The position numbers were made by a program, and so were the translations under genes. A stretch of DNA of 64,000 nt, taken from Annona cherimola (taxonomy: Eukaryota; Streptophyta; Magnoliopsida; Magnoliales; Annonaceae). The stretch's first letter is position 1. Every line of letters begins with the position of its first letter. Shown in pieces: positions 12,121-24,469 of the stretch. The DNA lies in contig CM059972.1 in the NCBI GenBank assembly GCA_030490835.1, positions 33,397,452-33,461,451 of the forward strand, in the 5' to 3' direction. The notes beneath the pieces were generated by a model that saw nothing but the letters and a program-made list of their open reading frames with translations, ran no database searches and was not told the origin of the DNA.

Positions 12121-15021
12121 TGTGTAACCCCAACCTAAGTAGGATTCAATATATGCATTGAACATTTATATGTGATTTATAAGTAAATTTATTGAATTTT
12201 AAATAATTTTTGTGATTTTGCTAAACTATAGTAATTAGGGCTAAGGATTAGCAATGATGATTCGAGTGATCAGTATGAGCTGATATGGGACAATGGGATT
12301 AGAATAATTTGTTGGTGATTAAAATGCACAAATATATCATGAATAGTCATTTTCCATTATTCAAAATGAATTATGAGCATTTGAATGATAATGGTCAAGT
12401 TTAGTGGAAAAACACTCGCAAATTCATAACTCAACACCTGTAAGGAGGATTCAAGTGAAATTTGACAGGAAAGTTGATGACAATGGGCTTGGTATTATGG
12501 AATTATTGGGTTATGAAAATCCTTGATGAAATTGGTGTGATGATTTATTGAACATAACTCAAATCCAACCATTAATTTCAAACGGCTATAACTTGAGCTA
12601 GAAAAATCGAATTGAGATGAAATTTGAAACGATTGAATGAAATCATGAGATTAAAATTTTGGAAGGTTTAGATTAAGCAAATTATGTTGGGAAAATTTTT
12701 GCATTAGAAAAGGTGTATATGGTTGACTTTTACACCTCAAAAGTACCATGCATTTAAGGCAAAAGGTGCATGAATTGAATGCAATTTTTAATGGTCCAAA
12801 TAGGTGTCAAATGCAGGTGAAATGCAGGTTATTTTATGATTAAACATGTGTGGAAATTTGTGGTTATGCTGCTGGAATTAATGAGCTAAGGAGAGAGCTC
12901 AAACTAGCACAACATGGTGACATGCATATGGACGTTCATGGGCTGTTGCAGCTGTGTTTTTTTAATTTTTTATTTTATAAATAATGCACATAAATAGCTG
13001 ACATGTTTGGATACATAAATGAGAATTTAATTATGTGAAAAAAATCCAAGAAAAATCGTGAATTGCAGCTTCCATGAATGGTAAAAAAAATGGACAGCAT
13101 GTTGTGGCAAATGACGTGCACTATTTGATGCTGCTGTAATGAGTTTTGCTAATTTTTTAATGCCAAATTAATGGATTAATTAAATGCTAATTAGGTGTAT
13201 AATTTACCCTCAAATTGAGATTATTAAAAATGGGGAAAAAAAACTGAAAAATAGGCAGCCATGTGGACGTGACAAGTGGACGGCTTGGATTGATTCTATC
13301 ATAAGCAGATTTTTGGTTTTGAAAAATAGGGTAAAAATATTTTTTGCATGGCTAATATTTAACCAGCACATCAAGAGATAAGTGATCAATTAAAGGACTG
13401 TGGAAAATCCAGCTCCAAGTGGGGCCCATTGCTGGAAATTCTAGCTCTACAACAAGGGATGCTCGGTCAAGTGGAGATGAGGTTTTGTGAAAATTTTCAA
13501 AGTGCTGAAACTTGCACCCCAATAACAGCAACCACGTCCAGCATCTAGCCCAGCTAAGAAGGAAGAAAAAGAAGGAAAAATAAAGGGAAAAAGGAGGGAT
13601 CATCCATTTAATCAAGTAAATATATGATTATTTTGAGTTTATACTTCAAATCTGGAAATTATATGATGTTATAAACCAAAATATGAATGAAGTAGTAAAT
13701 GAAAGACACGGAATGATATAGATAAAATATCATTTTTCCATGTATAGGAAAAGGAAAGGAAAAAGTGGAAGATACGGACTGAGAAGGTAAGCAAGCTATA
13801 TTCTTTCTAAAATGTTTCTAAATAATTGCAAATTGTTTGCTCTCATGTTTTATGAATTTATTTAAGGATGGTCATTCCTATAATGCATTACATGAAATGA
13901 TTGCTAACTGCTTGTTAAATTATTTTCTAAATGATTTATCAAGTTTTATGAAATATGTCATGCCAGCATATGTATGTGTGAACATGGTGCACAAGGAAGA
14001 GGCTTTTGTGGAGGTAGTAAGCAGATCAAAGGATCCCCCTTCACTATTGCCGAGTCGCAAGGGCTGTATGCTCGCGGCGTCCTCCCAAGAGGGCGGAGGC
14101 AAAGCAAAGTCATGTGTCAATGAATGCATTGCATTTTTATGAAATGCATAAGTATGAAAAGGTTTACATGATGTTTTATTGGAACAATGTTTCAAAAAGG
14201 GATGGTGCAAATAATTCTCTACATGAGAATGACAAATCACCTGGTGTAAGCGGTATATAATGCCGAGAAAATCAAAAGTTATGCATGTAGGAGACCATGT
14301 AGGCTAATCAAGGTAAAGGACACAAGGTCCCCATTGATGAGGCCAAGTTGGAGAGAGAGCTGGCGTATTGGACCATGCTATGTGAGATGTTTCCTGGGCT
14401 AGCGTACCCATACACGAAGGTCTATGTCAGGAATGGAAAGGAAGTATTTGCACATCCAATGTTTATGAAATGATTTTTATGAAAAGGTTTTTATCCCATT
14501 GGTAATTGATCACTTGGTAAGTGTCTCCTACCAAATGGGGAGAAATGCATTTGAATGAAAGGAAAATGTTTACTTGCCAAAGAAAAAGGCCTTCTTACTG
14601 AGTGTTATTACTCATATGTGTTTTTAAAATGATAAACAGGCTATGGAGCTGACTCACAAAGGATGACAGGTAGAAGTAACCTGCAAATTTAATTGCAGTT
14701 CTTTGTATGTGTCCAAAGGGACAAATGTATGATAATCATGTTGAAAACATGTTTTATGGATATTACAAACATGATTGTACTTATGTGAATTATCTCAATA
14801 AAAAGAAGCTATGAATGATTTCATGATGATATGGATGAGTCTATTATGAATAAAGTGTATGCTTATGTGATGAAAGAAAAAGAAAAAAATGAAATTTTTT
14901 TTTGGACGAGATCCAATTAAGAACCCGCCGTGTGATCAGGGCAACAATCCTGAGTCATGTTTACCAATCGACAAGATCTTGGAGTAAGGACAAATGTGAT
15001 GCCTTGGTTCGGGGCGCCACA
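12121..15021 (+). mobile_element. Chimeric 5' LTR of LARD-2 (LTR1-like left half, LTR2-like right half)
   Basis: It begins TGTGTAACCCCAACCTAAG at 12121, an LTR1-type start, and stays LTR1-like (including a purine-rich stretch near 13555-13600) to about 13690. From there it matches the right part of family LTR2 closely, for example 'tcctataatgcattacatga' also at 17620. It ends ggggcgccaca at 15021 directly before a primer site. The junction near 13690 is abrupt. Either an LTR2-type 5' LTR lost its left half by deletion into an older LTR1, or the two families recombined. Hairpin at 14931-14958. Confidence 0.65.
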
Positions 15022-15759
15022 GAAATTGGTATCAGAGCAAGAATTGGTAAATAGGTGGGAGAAGGAGAAAATAAAGGACAATGAAAGGATAGGTCTGATA
15101 CCACAGAGATTTGTATCAGAGCAAGGATTTGTAAATAGGCGTGAAAAGAGTCTAAGTATGATTATTACATATGATATATATGATTTTATGATGATTAGAT
15201 ATGTGATTATCGTGATTGAAATGCATGATATATGATAATGATAGCAGCAATGTTTATAGATAATATCACATGATTGTGATTGTGTGAATTGGCATGTTAA
15301 GATGTTAATACTTTGTTTTATGAATGGATGCTTTGATAATGAGCATGATATGAATTTGTTATGATGATATAACTATCTCTAAGGATTTTGAATGCATAAA
15401 ATATATGCATATGATATGATAGCTATGTTTATAAGATTAGATCATATGTCTATGTGACAAGATGATAAGTATGATAGCTATGTTTATAAGATTAGATCAT
15501 ATGTCTATGTGACAAGATGATAAGTATGATAGCTATGAGATGAGATGAAATCTATGTGAATAAATGATAAGTTATATTTATGAAATATGATAGGTCTGTT
15601 GGACCAAGACTAACAAATCAGATTAGCACAGTAGAAGCATAGTAAGTCATTGAAGTATTGGAAAAAGATGATAAGATTAGCTATTTTATTTTAGCTATAC
15701 CCTCGATATTTGAAATGTATTAGGTTTCGGGACGAAACCTATTATAAGTGGGGAAGGAT
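15022..15759 (+). mobile_element. Internal domain of LARD-2, non-coding
   Basis: This 738-bp stretch lies between two LTRs. It opens with a near-perfect initiator-Met primer site TGGTATCAGAGC (15027-15038), a second, partial copy of the same word at 15112-15123 and a 55-bp tandem repeat. It closes with GGTTTCGGGACGAAACC (15723-15739) and the polypurine tract aagtggggaagga (15746-15758). No frame resembles a retrotransposon protein. The layout matches the LARD-1 internal domain, so this is a second member of the same non-autonomous group. Confidence 0.8.
15415..15537 (+). repeat. 55-bp tandem repeat, two copies plus 13 bases
   Basis: Copies run 15415-15469 and 15470-15524, with a partial third copy at 15525-15537. 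The two full copies read identically by eye. Each starts 'tatgatagctatgtttataa'. It lies inside the LARD-2 internal domain and probably arose by slippage or unequal exchange. Confidence 0.9.
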
Positions 15760-18700
15760 TGTGAAACTCCGATCTTAGACACGTGTATAAAACCCTAGGG
15801 TTATAAACCCTAGGTAATATATTTAAAAAATATACATTCATGAGTATGAAATATGTGGGAATAGAGATTAAAATAATTAATTATAAAATTCGGATGAATA
15901 GTGCACGTGATTAGTGAAATGTGAATACTAAATGTGGGATTAAGGAATATGTTAAGTTAATCACTTTGGATTAACTTAATCATAAAAGAACAAAAAGGAA
16001 GCATCCCACTAAAGGACAAAATTGCTTTTTGGATTAAAATAATAATTTTCTGATTTTTATGGTTTTTTGTTAAGAAAATGAAGAAAAATTCATATCTTGC
16101 AATTTAGACGTCGGATTTAGATGAAATTTTTTATGGATGGCCAAAATATGATGATGAACATAATGAGTAGTCCAAGATTGATCAAAAATCACAAATCAAG
16201 GGTCAAGATGACATGTCAAATGATGATAAAAAAGTAACTTCTCTTTTTCATTAAATAGCATTTGACTTTTTCTTTAAATAAATAATTAAAAATAAAAAAA
16301 TTAAATGAAATGGCTGCTGCAGCAGGGGGCAGTTGGAGGATTGACCAAAATCAATGGTCCATGATCAACCTCATCTTTAATCAACGGCTAAGATTTATTT
16401 AGCCTAAATTAAATAATTTTAAAAATAAAAAACATAGGTAAAAAGTAGGGCTGCATAGGGGGGCTGGGGCAGCCCTCGGGTGGGCAGCACATGGCTCAAA
16501 GAATTTTTTAAAATTAAAAAGAGATACCAATTTATAATTAAATACCTCAAAGCTAGGGGGTAAATTCTAAATTCTTGAAAAATCCAACACTATAAATAGA
16601 GCAGCAGGGAGAACGTCCAAGGCCAACAAATCCCAGCTCCATTTGAGCCATTCCAAGCCCCCAAACCATCCCACATGTCCAAGAAAAGAAAGGAGTAAGT
16701 TAAAGAGAGAAAGTGTGAGAAAAAAGGCGTATCTCCATTTCGGGTAAGTGATTTCTACTTAAATTTCTTTTGAATGTTAAGTAAGATAAAAAAATGTTTA
16801 GATAATTCCTAAGCATGAGAAAATAAGTATATATATATAATGCCTAATTGGAATTATGCCGAAATATAAAAAATTTGGAGCGAAGATGGAGCATTCGGGA
16901 AGATAACATATGATATGTGTAAATAATGCTCCAAAAAAGATAAATGATGATTTTGGATATATGAATATGATAAATATGATGTTGGAATGATAATATAATA
17001 ATTTCATGATTTTTGGAAATTAAGGATTACGCTTAAGTGAATTTATGTTGATTTTTAGTATATGGAGAAAGTGATTTGTTTAGCCAAGTAAATGATGATA
17101 AATTCAAAATGTATGAAATTTCCCATGATATACTAAGCATAAGCTATGTCATGGTATTTTTTATTTTTGGAACCCATGAACAGTAACCACGTCTCTGTGA
17201 ACAGTAACCTCGGATGAATAGTAACTTGCTACAGTGATTTGCTATAGTTACCATGAACGGTAAACAGCGTGATTTTGGAAAAAATTGAGATTTTTTTTTA
17301 TATTTTATGAGGATATATCAATGGAATTTTTAAAGAATTTATGGATAAAAATCCATATAAGAAGGTAATCACCAATTATATTTATATGATTAACCTCTAT
17401 AAAAATGAGGTAATGGATGATTATAAAGCATGCATGGGAAGTAAACTAAGACATGTAATGATATAGATAAAATATCATTTTTCCATGTATAGGAAAACGA
17501 AAAGAAAAGGAGGAAGACACGGACTGAGAAGGTAAACAAGCTATATGTTTTCTAAAATATTTCTAAATAATTGCAAATTGTTTGCTCACATATTTTATGT
17601 ATTTATTTAATGATGGTCATTCCTATAATGCATTACATGAAATGATTGCTAACTGCTTGTTAAATTATTTTCTAAATGATTTATCAAGTTTTATGGAGCA
17701 TGTCATGCCAGCATATGTATGTGTGAACATGGTGCACAAGGAAGAGACTTTTGTGGAGGTAGTAAGCAGATCAAAGGATCCCCCCTCACTATTGCCGAGT
17801 CGCAAGGGCTGTATGCCGGCGGCATCCTCCCAAGAGGGTGGAGCAAGAGGAAAGTCATGTTGAATGAATGCATTGCATTTTTATGAAATGCATAAGTATG
17901 AAAAGGTTTACATGATGTTTTATTGAAACAATGTTTCAAAAAGGGATGGTGCAAATAATTCTCTACATGAGAATGACAAATCACCTGGTGTAAGAGGTAT
18001 ATAATGCCGAGAAAATCAAAAGTCATGCTTGTAGGAGACCATGTAGGCTAATCAAGGTAAAAGACACAAGGTCCCTCTTGATGAGGCCAAGTCAGAGAGA
18101 GAGCTAGCGTATTGGACCATGCTATGTGAGATGTTTCCTGGGCTAGCGTACCCATACACGAAGGTCTATGTCAGGAATGGAAAGGAAGCATTTGCACATC
18201 CAATGTTTATGAAATGATTTTTATGAAAAGGTTTTTGTCCCATTGGTAATTGATCACTTGGTAAGTGTCTCCTACCAAATGGGGAGAAATGCATTTGAAT
18301 GAAAGGAAAATATTTACTTGACAAAGAAAAAAGGCTTGCTTACTGAGTATTATTACTCATATGTGTTTTTAAAATGATAAATAGGCTATGGAGCTGACTC
18401 ACAAAGGATGACAGGTAGAAGTAACCTGCAAATTTAATTGCAGTTCTTTGTATGTGTCCAAAGGGACAAATGTATGATAATCATGTTGAAAACATATTTT
18501 ATGGATATTACAAACATGATTATACTTATGTGAATTATCTCAATAAAAAGAAGATATGAATGATTTTATGATGATATGGATGAGTCTATTATGAATAAAG
18601 TGTATGCTTATGTGATGAAAGAAAAAGAAATAAATGAAAAAAAATTTAGACGAGATCCAATTAAGAACCCGCCGTGTGATCAGGGCAATAATCCTGAGTC

Positions 18701-18765
18701 ACGTTTACCAATTGATAAGATCTTGGAGTATGGACAAATGTGACGCCTCGGTTCAGGGTGCCACA
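15760..18765 (+). mobile_element. 3' LTR of LARD-2, family LTR2
   Basis: A 3006-bp LTR starts TGTGAAACTCCGATC right after the polypurine tract and ends gggtgccaca. It is the same family as the solo LTR at 7820-10833. It carries a TATA box (16591-16598), TGAAYAGTA-like clusters near 15895-15945 and 17175-17275, and the LTR-end hairpin (18675-18702). Its right half is nearly identical to 13690-15021, as expected for the two LTRs of one element. No TSD pairs with the left side, consistent with a rearranged 5' LTR. Confidence 0.82.
16591..16598 (+). promoter_or_regulatory. Candidate LTR core promoter (TATA box)
   Basis: TATAAATA lies about 830 bases into the LARD-2 3' LTR. The solo LTR of the same family has 'ctataatag' at the corresponding place (about 8613-8625). 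Confidence 0.5.
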
Positions 18766-19580
18766 ATGTCACATCCTATATTAACATGAATGTGATTGTA
18801 GTTTCTTAAAATATTTTTCTTGTGTAGAGATTAAAATTTAAATAAAGACCGGTCCACCTCTTGTTGATTTCCAGCAAAGCATTTCATGTCCAGCAGGTAT
18901 ATTCAAATTAATTCATAAATCACATTAATCGTTTATCAGGTTATGAAAAAGAACAAAACAGTGTATCCATGAAATATAACAACGTCCAACAGCTGAATTA
19001 GTATATTAATTTAATTATATCAGCGTTCAGCAGGTTTATTAAATAAAATTTCTGAAACCATTTAATTAATTGAAACAAAGAATCTAGACGTTAATTAGAA
19101 GAAATATTTTTCAGCATGATATTCTTTTCAGCATGATATTCTTTTCAGCAATAACGTCTAGGAAAAAAAATCTGAAATCATTTTAATTCAGATCCGTATC
19201 AAAATACCCATTATTAAAATCACGCTAAAATAATGCTAAATTTATCAAATAGTTTTAAATTATGCTGAAAATCATATATTCAGTAAAATATTTAATATTT
19301 AGCAAGATATAATTTTAATAGAAGTGCTGAAATATTTTTAGAAGATAAAATTCATTTATTATAATAATCAGTTATAAAATGACAACAGAATTGAAATTAA
19401 CGTCCAGCAAGTAAATTAAAATCAATGCTGGTTTGGATGTAAATTTTTTTAAATTGCCTAAATGGAACGAGCAGTATCTTTAAATAATAATAAAAAATTT
19501 TAAATACCTGGTTGCTCATTGATTTGTCTTGCCGCTGTTTTTAGACGTCAAGTACTATTAGACATTTCTTGCATCAGAGC

Positions 19581-19592
19581 ATCTATTTATAC
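19581..19592 (-). promoter_or_regulatory. Candidate LTR core promoter on the minus strand
   Basis: The minus strand reads gtataaatagat, a strong TATA box, about 2.94 kb into the reversed LTR and followed by about 0.8 kb of LTR. Position and orientation fit the LTR promoter. Confidence 0.5.
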
Positions 19593-21301
19593 ATGCATTT
19601 TTAGAGCTGAATTTCAACCCATGCAACATTAATCCCATTAAGACAATTGTAGTAGCAGCTGTCCATGTTAGCGTTAATTCATCAACCTAAGTTCGGTAAT
19701 GGATTACACGTTGCCCATTTAATGCCAGCTCCTGCACCGTCCATATTTTACTTGCTGTCACCGTTTCGTTTGATTTTTTTAATGAAAAATTCCATCATTA
19801 ATTAATAATATGATAAACTATTAATGTGATTTATGAATTAATTTGAATATACATATACATATTATTGCTCACAAAATGCACCATTCGGAATTTTTTTTTA
19901 AAAAAAAATTGTTTCATTTTTAATTAAATAATTCATCTTCGGACATAAAACCTCTTTATAAAATTTTAAAAACATGTTTTCTAAAATTTTATTCCTTCAT
20001 TAAATTGGGCACATTAATTTAAACTTACCCATAAAATTTCACCTCAATTGGAACAAAGTACATATTTTAATTTAATTAAAATCATATTTTAATACTTAGC
20101 AACATAGCCTAGATAGCACATCATTCATTCATTCATTTTAATACCCTTATGTAGGATAAACTTAAATACATGTAATAATCCTTTATTAAATCATTATTTG
20201 AAGGTTCTTTACCTCCATTTATTATTTTTATCATATTTTTCATTTTTCACACATTGGTGCTCATTTTAAGCACATAGTTAATGACTTAAGCATCATATAA
20301 TAATCTCAAATTTTGAGATTATCAGTATTTATCAAAACAGTAATCTATTCCATGTTTTCCATCATATTTTTATGCATTTTTGCATTTTAACAATTTACAT
20401 AATCCATATATCATTTTCTCATTCATATCTCTCCATACATGTCCATTTCTCAACACATAGATCATGTGTTTCTTAAAAATTTTCAACACAGAAACTTGAG
20501 TCCTTAATAAACATGATTAAACCCCTTAATTAAAATATAATTTAGGATTTAATTTTCGGATTTTAATCCAATCATCATAGGGTTCCAAAACAGCAACATT
20601 AGAACCCATTTTTCATCATTTCAACGCCTATTTTGACACTTGATTCAAAACAGATTTTTAATCACTTAATTCCAGAAAATAATCATGCTTTTCTTAACCC
20701 AAATTTAGGCTATTAACACATATTTAAAATCCAAAATTCGTTGGCTTGCATAACAGCAACTTCTATACACATTTTGGGTACCCTTTTGCATCATTTTGGA
20801 CGTCCAAATGTATGCCCCTAAAAATCAGATTTATTGCAGTCATCTCAATCCACTTTGAACATCCAACATACTCTAAATTTAGGGTATTTTACCGTCTTAA
20901 TCATCCATAAATTATTTGGGCTTATTCATATATAATATTTAACACAAAAATATGAAAATCGGGTCATACGTGTAACCCTAATTGATATCCTTTCTAAATT
21001 TCATATCTTAAGCCCAAATCAACATATGTAATTCATTAAATCATGAATCATCATGTAATCATAATTAAACATCAAAACAGCAACATCACATAGAGTTTAA
21101 GAAAATTTCGGTTATGATTTTTAACCCATAATCAAGGGGTATGCTTATATGTATTGGATCAAACTTGAACCAAATTTTCATGGCTTGGTTCCTCTTCTTT
21201 CTTCCCATTTTTCATTCTATTTTTCTCATCTTTTTCTCCCCCTCAAGCTGCTGGAATAAGGGGACGTGCATAGCTGCTGGAAAAGGGGTTTACCCCTTGT
21301 C

Positions 21302-21304
<3 letters not shown>

Positions 21305-21352
<48 letters not shown>
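21305..21352. repeat. (TC)24 microsatellite
   Basis: Forty-eight bases of uninterrupted TC within the reversed LTR. On the LTR strand it is a GA repeat, in the same purine-rich context as 'gaaggaaaaaggag'-type stretches of the sister LTRs. Confidence 0.97.
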
Positions 21353-21357
<5 letters not shown>

Positions 21358-22534
21358 CATATGAACGTCTATATCTGTTTAAGCTGGATTTTTCCAGCCT
21401 TGTGGGCCCCATTTGGCACATCATTTGGCATGTAATTAAATACATATTTATCCATTTTAATGACATGGCAAAATATGGTCCATTTAAATTAGATAATTAT
21501 CCATTAAAAATCCAACAAAATCCATGTCATTAAGGAACTACAAATCTATCTCCCATTCATGTCCACTTTGCTGCTGCTTTACCTTTTTTTCCACAACTAA
21601 TTTGACTTTAGTTTATGGGTAATTAATCACCCTAGGTAATAGGCTACTTAGGGGACCATTTACTTTATTAAAAAAATCATAAAAAATTAAATATTCCATG
21701 TAAACAGCCCCTTGAACGTCCGCGTGTGGGCCACCTCTATTACCTCACTTGAGCTAGCCATTTAGCTCCTTAAATTAATTCATTAATCACTTGATTTTAT
21801 CATGGATTTTTTCAATTAAAGTAATTCATAAAATCCATGTGTAATTACCTCCTTTTGACACCTCATTTATGCCATTAATCATATAGTTAATCACCTTACT
21901 TTAACATAAACACAAACTTACTTTTTGGTGCAAAAAAATCAATAATATACACCCATTTTCGTGCAACCAATATCCCATCATCATTAGCTTAATCCAAGCC
22001 TCTCATTTCCTTGATCTCATAAATTTAACCATTCATTTCAAATTTCGTCTCAATCCGACTTTTCTAGCGAAAGTTATGATCATTTGGATCCATCTTTGAA
22101 TTTTGATGGTGATGATCGATTTTCACCCTAATGTCATCATTATTTTCATAATCCAACCTTTCCATGTGATTAAGCACAAAATTATGTGCTTACCTTTCAA
22201 TTTTTATCTTAATCCGCCTTCCCGGCATCGAATTATAGATTTTCTAGCAATTGCCTCCTTTAATCCATAATTAACATCATAATCTCCATTAGTTAAACCG
22301 TAATACATAAGGTAATTATCCTCAATATATTCACATTACTTAATCCTCATTAAGCCTCTTTAATCATATTGACCCATATCAGCTTAGATTGATCATTCAT
22401 AATCATTTGCCCTAATTGCAATTAAATTGTCAATATTGCAATGGAAATCATTCATAATTCCACTAAATCATACATGATCCATATTTATATGCCAATTGCA
22501 TATAGATAAACCTTACTTGGGTCTGGGTATCACA

Positions 22535-23760
22535 TCTAAGACTCCATACAGAATGGCATCGACTGAAATGAATGAGTTGAGGACTCAAATACAGGAGCTA
22601 CTAGACAAAGGTTTTATCAGACCCAATGTATCACCCTGGAGAGCTCCGGTATTATTTGTAAGGAAAAAGGATGGGAGTTTAAGACTGTGTATTGACTACA
22701 GAGAATTAAATAAACTCACAGTGAAGAACAAGTATCCACTACCCAGGATCGATGATTTATTCGATCAGTTGCAAGGAGCTAAAACTTTCTCTAAGATTGA
22801 TTTACAATCAGGGTATCATCAGTTTAGAATAAGTCCTACCGATGTTCATAAGAAAACTTTTCGAATTAGGTATGGACATTATGAGTTTTTAGCAATGACT
22901 TTCGGACTCACTAATGCCCCTGCTGTATTCATGGATATGATGAATAAAGTATTTCAGGACTATCTTGATCAATTTGTGGTGGTATTTATTGACGATGTCC
23001 TGATTTACTCAAAAACAGAAAAAGAACATGAAATTCATTTGTGAAAGGTATTGGGGAGGTTGAGAAAAGAAAAATTATATGCCAAGTTAAAGAAATGTGA
23101 ACTTTGGTTGAAATAAGTAGGATTTCTGGGACATATAATATCAGAAAAAGGTATTCAGGTTGATCCTTAGAAGATTGAGGCAATTTTGAAATGGCAAAAG
23201 GCAGACGAACGTCATGGAAATCTGAAGCTTTCTAGGATTGGCAGGATATTACTGGAGGTTTGTTGAAGGATTTTCTCAGTTATCAGCCCTGTTAACGAAA
23301 TTGACTCGTAAAGGAGTTAAGTATGTATGGTCTGAAGAATGCGAGCGCAGTTTTCAAGAGTTGAAGCAACGATTGATAGAAGCGCCTATCCTAACCTTAC
23401 CCGAAGGAAATGAGGGATTTGTAGTTTACAGCGATGCCTCAAGAAAAGGTTTGGGATGTGTATTTATGCAGAGAGGAAAGGTGACAGCTTATGCATCGTG
23501 ACAGTTGAAGCCCAATGAGGTAAGCTACCCCACTCATGATTTAGATTTAGCAGCAGTGGTGTTTTCCTTGAAAATATGGAAACATTACCTATATGGTGCT
23601 GGATGCGAAATATATACAGATCACAAGAGCCTTAAGTATATTTTCACTCAAAAGGAGCTGAACATGAGGCAAAGGAGATGACTCGAATTGTTAAAGGATT
23701 ATGATTTGGAGATATTATACCATTCAGGTAAGGCAAACGTGGTAGCTGATGCATTGAGCA
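22535..23760 (+). pseudogene. pol: Tekay reverse transcriptase and RNase H, decayed
   Basis: The visible protein starts inside the N-terminal end of the RT domain (SKTPYRM) and continues through [31 protein letters not shown] and the active-site block FIDDVLIYS (the YXDD-type motif reads FIDD, as is usual in gypsy RT). RNase H follows: YSDAS near 23430, then TDHKSLKY and NVVADALSR at 23740-23760. Frame is broken: in-frame stops at 23042, 23114, 23168 and 23499, a one-base shift near 23205, and another stop near 23679. Most stops equal CGA, CAA or TGG codons after a single transition. The upstream methionine at 22496 lies in the adjoining LTR and is not a real start. Confidence 0.9.
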
Positions 23761-24469
23761 GAAATATCAACATAGCGCGCCTTATCACAATGGAGGAAGG
23801 GTTGCTTCAGGAAATAAGGCAATTAGAATTGATTGTATGTCCACCTGGAGTTCAAGCAATGTTATCACAAATGTGCAAACAATCTTCATTATTTGAACAG
23901 ATCAGGACTGCGCAGCAAAAGGATACAGACCTACATGCACATATGGAAAAATGAAGAAAAAGGGGTTAATAGAATTTTCTATCGATGAACAAAGTATGTA
24001 CTGGTATAAAGGCCATCTTTGCATACCTAATATAGCAGAGTTGAAGGAACAGATATTTAAAGAGGCGCATTTTTCGCCATTTTTCATTCATTTAGGAAGC
24101 ACTAAGATGTATCAGGATCTCAAGAAAGCATATTGGTAGAATAACATGAAAAGAGAGATCGCTGAATACGTAGCTAAGTGCTTAACTTGCCAAAAGGTTA
24201 AAGCTGATCACCAACGGATGCCTGGAAAGTAACAATCTTTGGAAGTTCCTGAATGAAAGTGGGACGATATTATGATGAATTTTATTGAAGGATTACCTAA
24301 GACACAGGCTGGAAACAATTCTATATGGGTGATAGTAGATCGGTTGTCTAAAGTTGCTCACTTTATACTCATAAAGAGGACCTACACAGCAGAAAGATTG
24401 GCTAAAGTCTACTATAAAGAACTAGTAAGACTATACGGAGTGCCTAAGTCAAAAGTTTCCGATCGAGAC
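23761..24469 (+). pseudogene. pol: Tekay integrase, N-terminal part up to the solo-LTR insertion
   Basis: The zinc-binding HHCC region is visible (HFSPFFIHLG near 24068-24100, then CLTCQ near 24180). The catalytic core begins at WDDIMMNFIEGLP near 24262-24300. In this family the first catalytic aspartate sits where asparagine is now (usually a DF or DFI pair; GAT to AAT), so the core would be inactive. DRLSKVAHF follows. The reading ends in SDRD, where the second catalytic aspartate region is cut by the LTR at 24470. It resumes exactly after the TSD at 27567. In-frame stops at 23952, 24137 and near 24230 and 24253. Confidence 0.85.

Larger units (their letters stand above)
18767..22534 (-). 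mobile_element. Reversed LTR abutting a truncated Tekay element
   Basis: Read on the minus strand it starts TGTGATACCCAGACCC at 22534 and ends GGATGTGACA at 18767, so both TG and CA ends are present (3768 bp). Its first 2.4 kb or so aligns with the LARD-1 3' LTR; the remainder differs from the other LTRs here and carries its own TATA-like sequence. The flanks (cacaa and tctaa) do not form a TSD. Its right edge meets Tekay reverse transcriptase at base 22535 with no intervening sequence, so it marks a rearrangement breakpoint. A (TC)24 run lies inside. Confidence 0.72.

Noticed and set aside
15027..15038. Possible tRNA gene fragments at the TGGTATCAGAGC and TGGCGCCGTTGCC sites
   Set aside because: They are short primer binding sites next to LTR ends; no cloverleaf can be drawn around them.
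15415..15537. CRISPR-like repeat
   Set aside because: Two directly adjacent 55-bp copies without spacers in a plant retroelement; a simple tandem duplication.
21141..21533. 130-codon frame with a long Ser-Leu repeat
   Set aside because: It is a translation of the (TC)24 microsatellite in a reversed LTR.
22496..22534. Methionine start of the RT frame at 22496
   Set aside because: These bases belong to the reversed LTR (its TGTGATAC start on the minus strand); the RT sequence proper begins at 22535.
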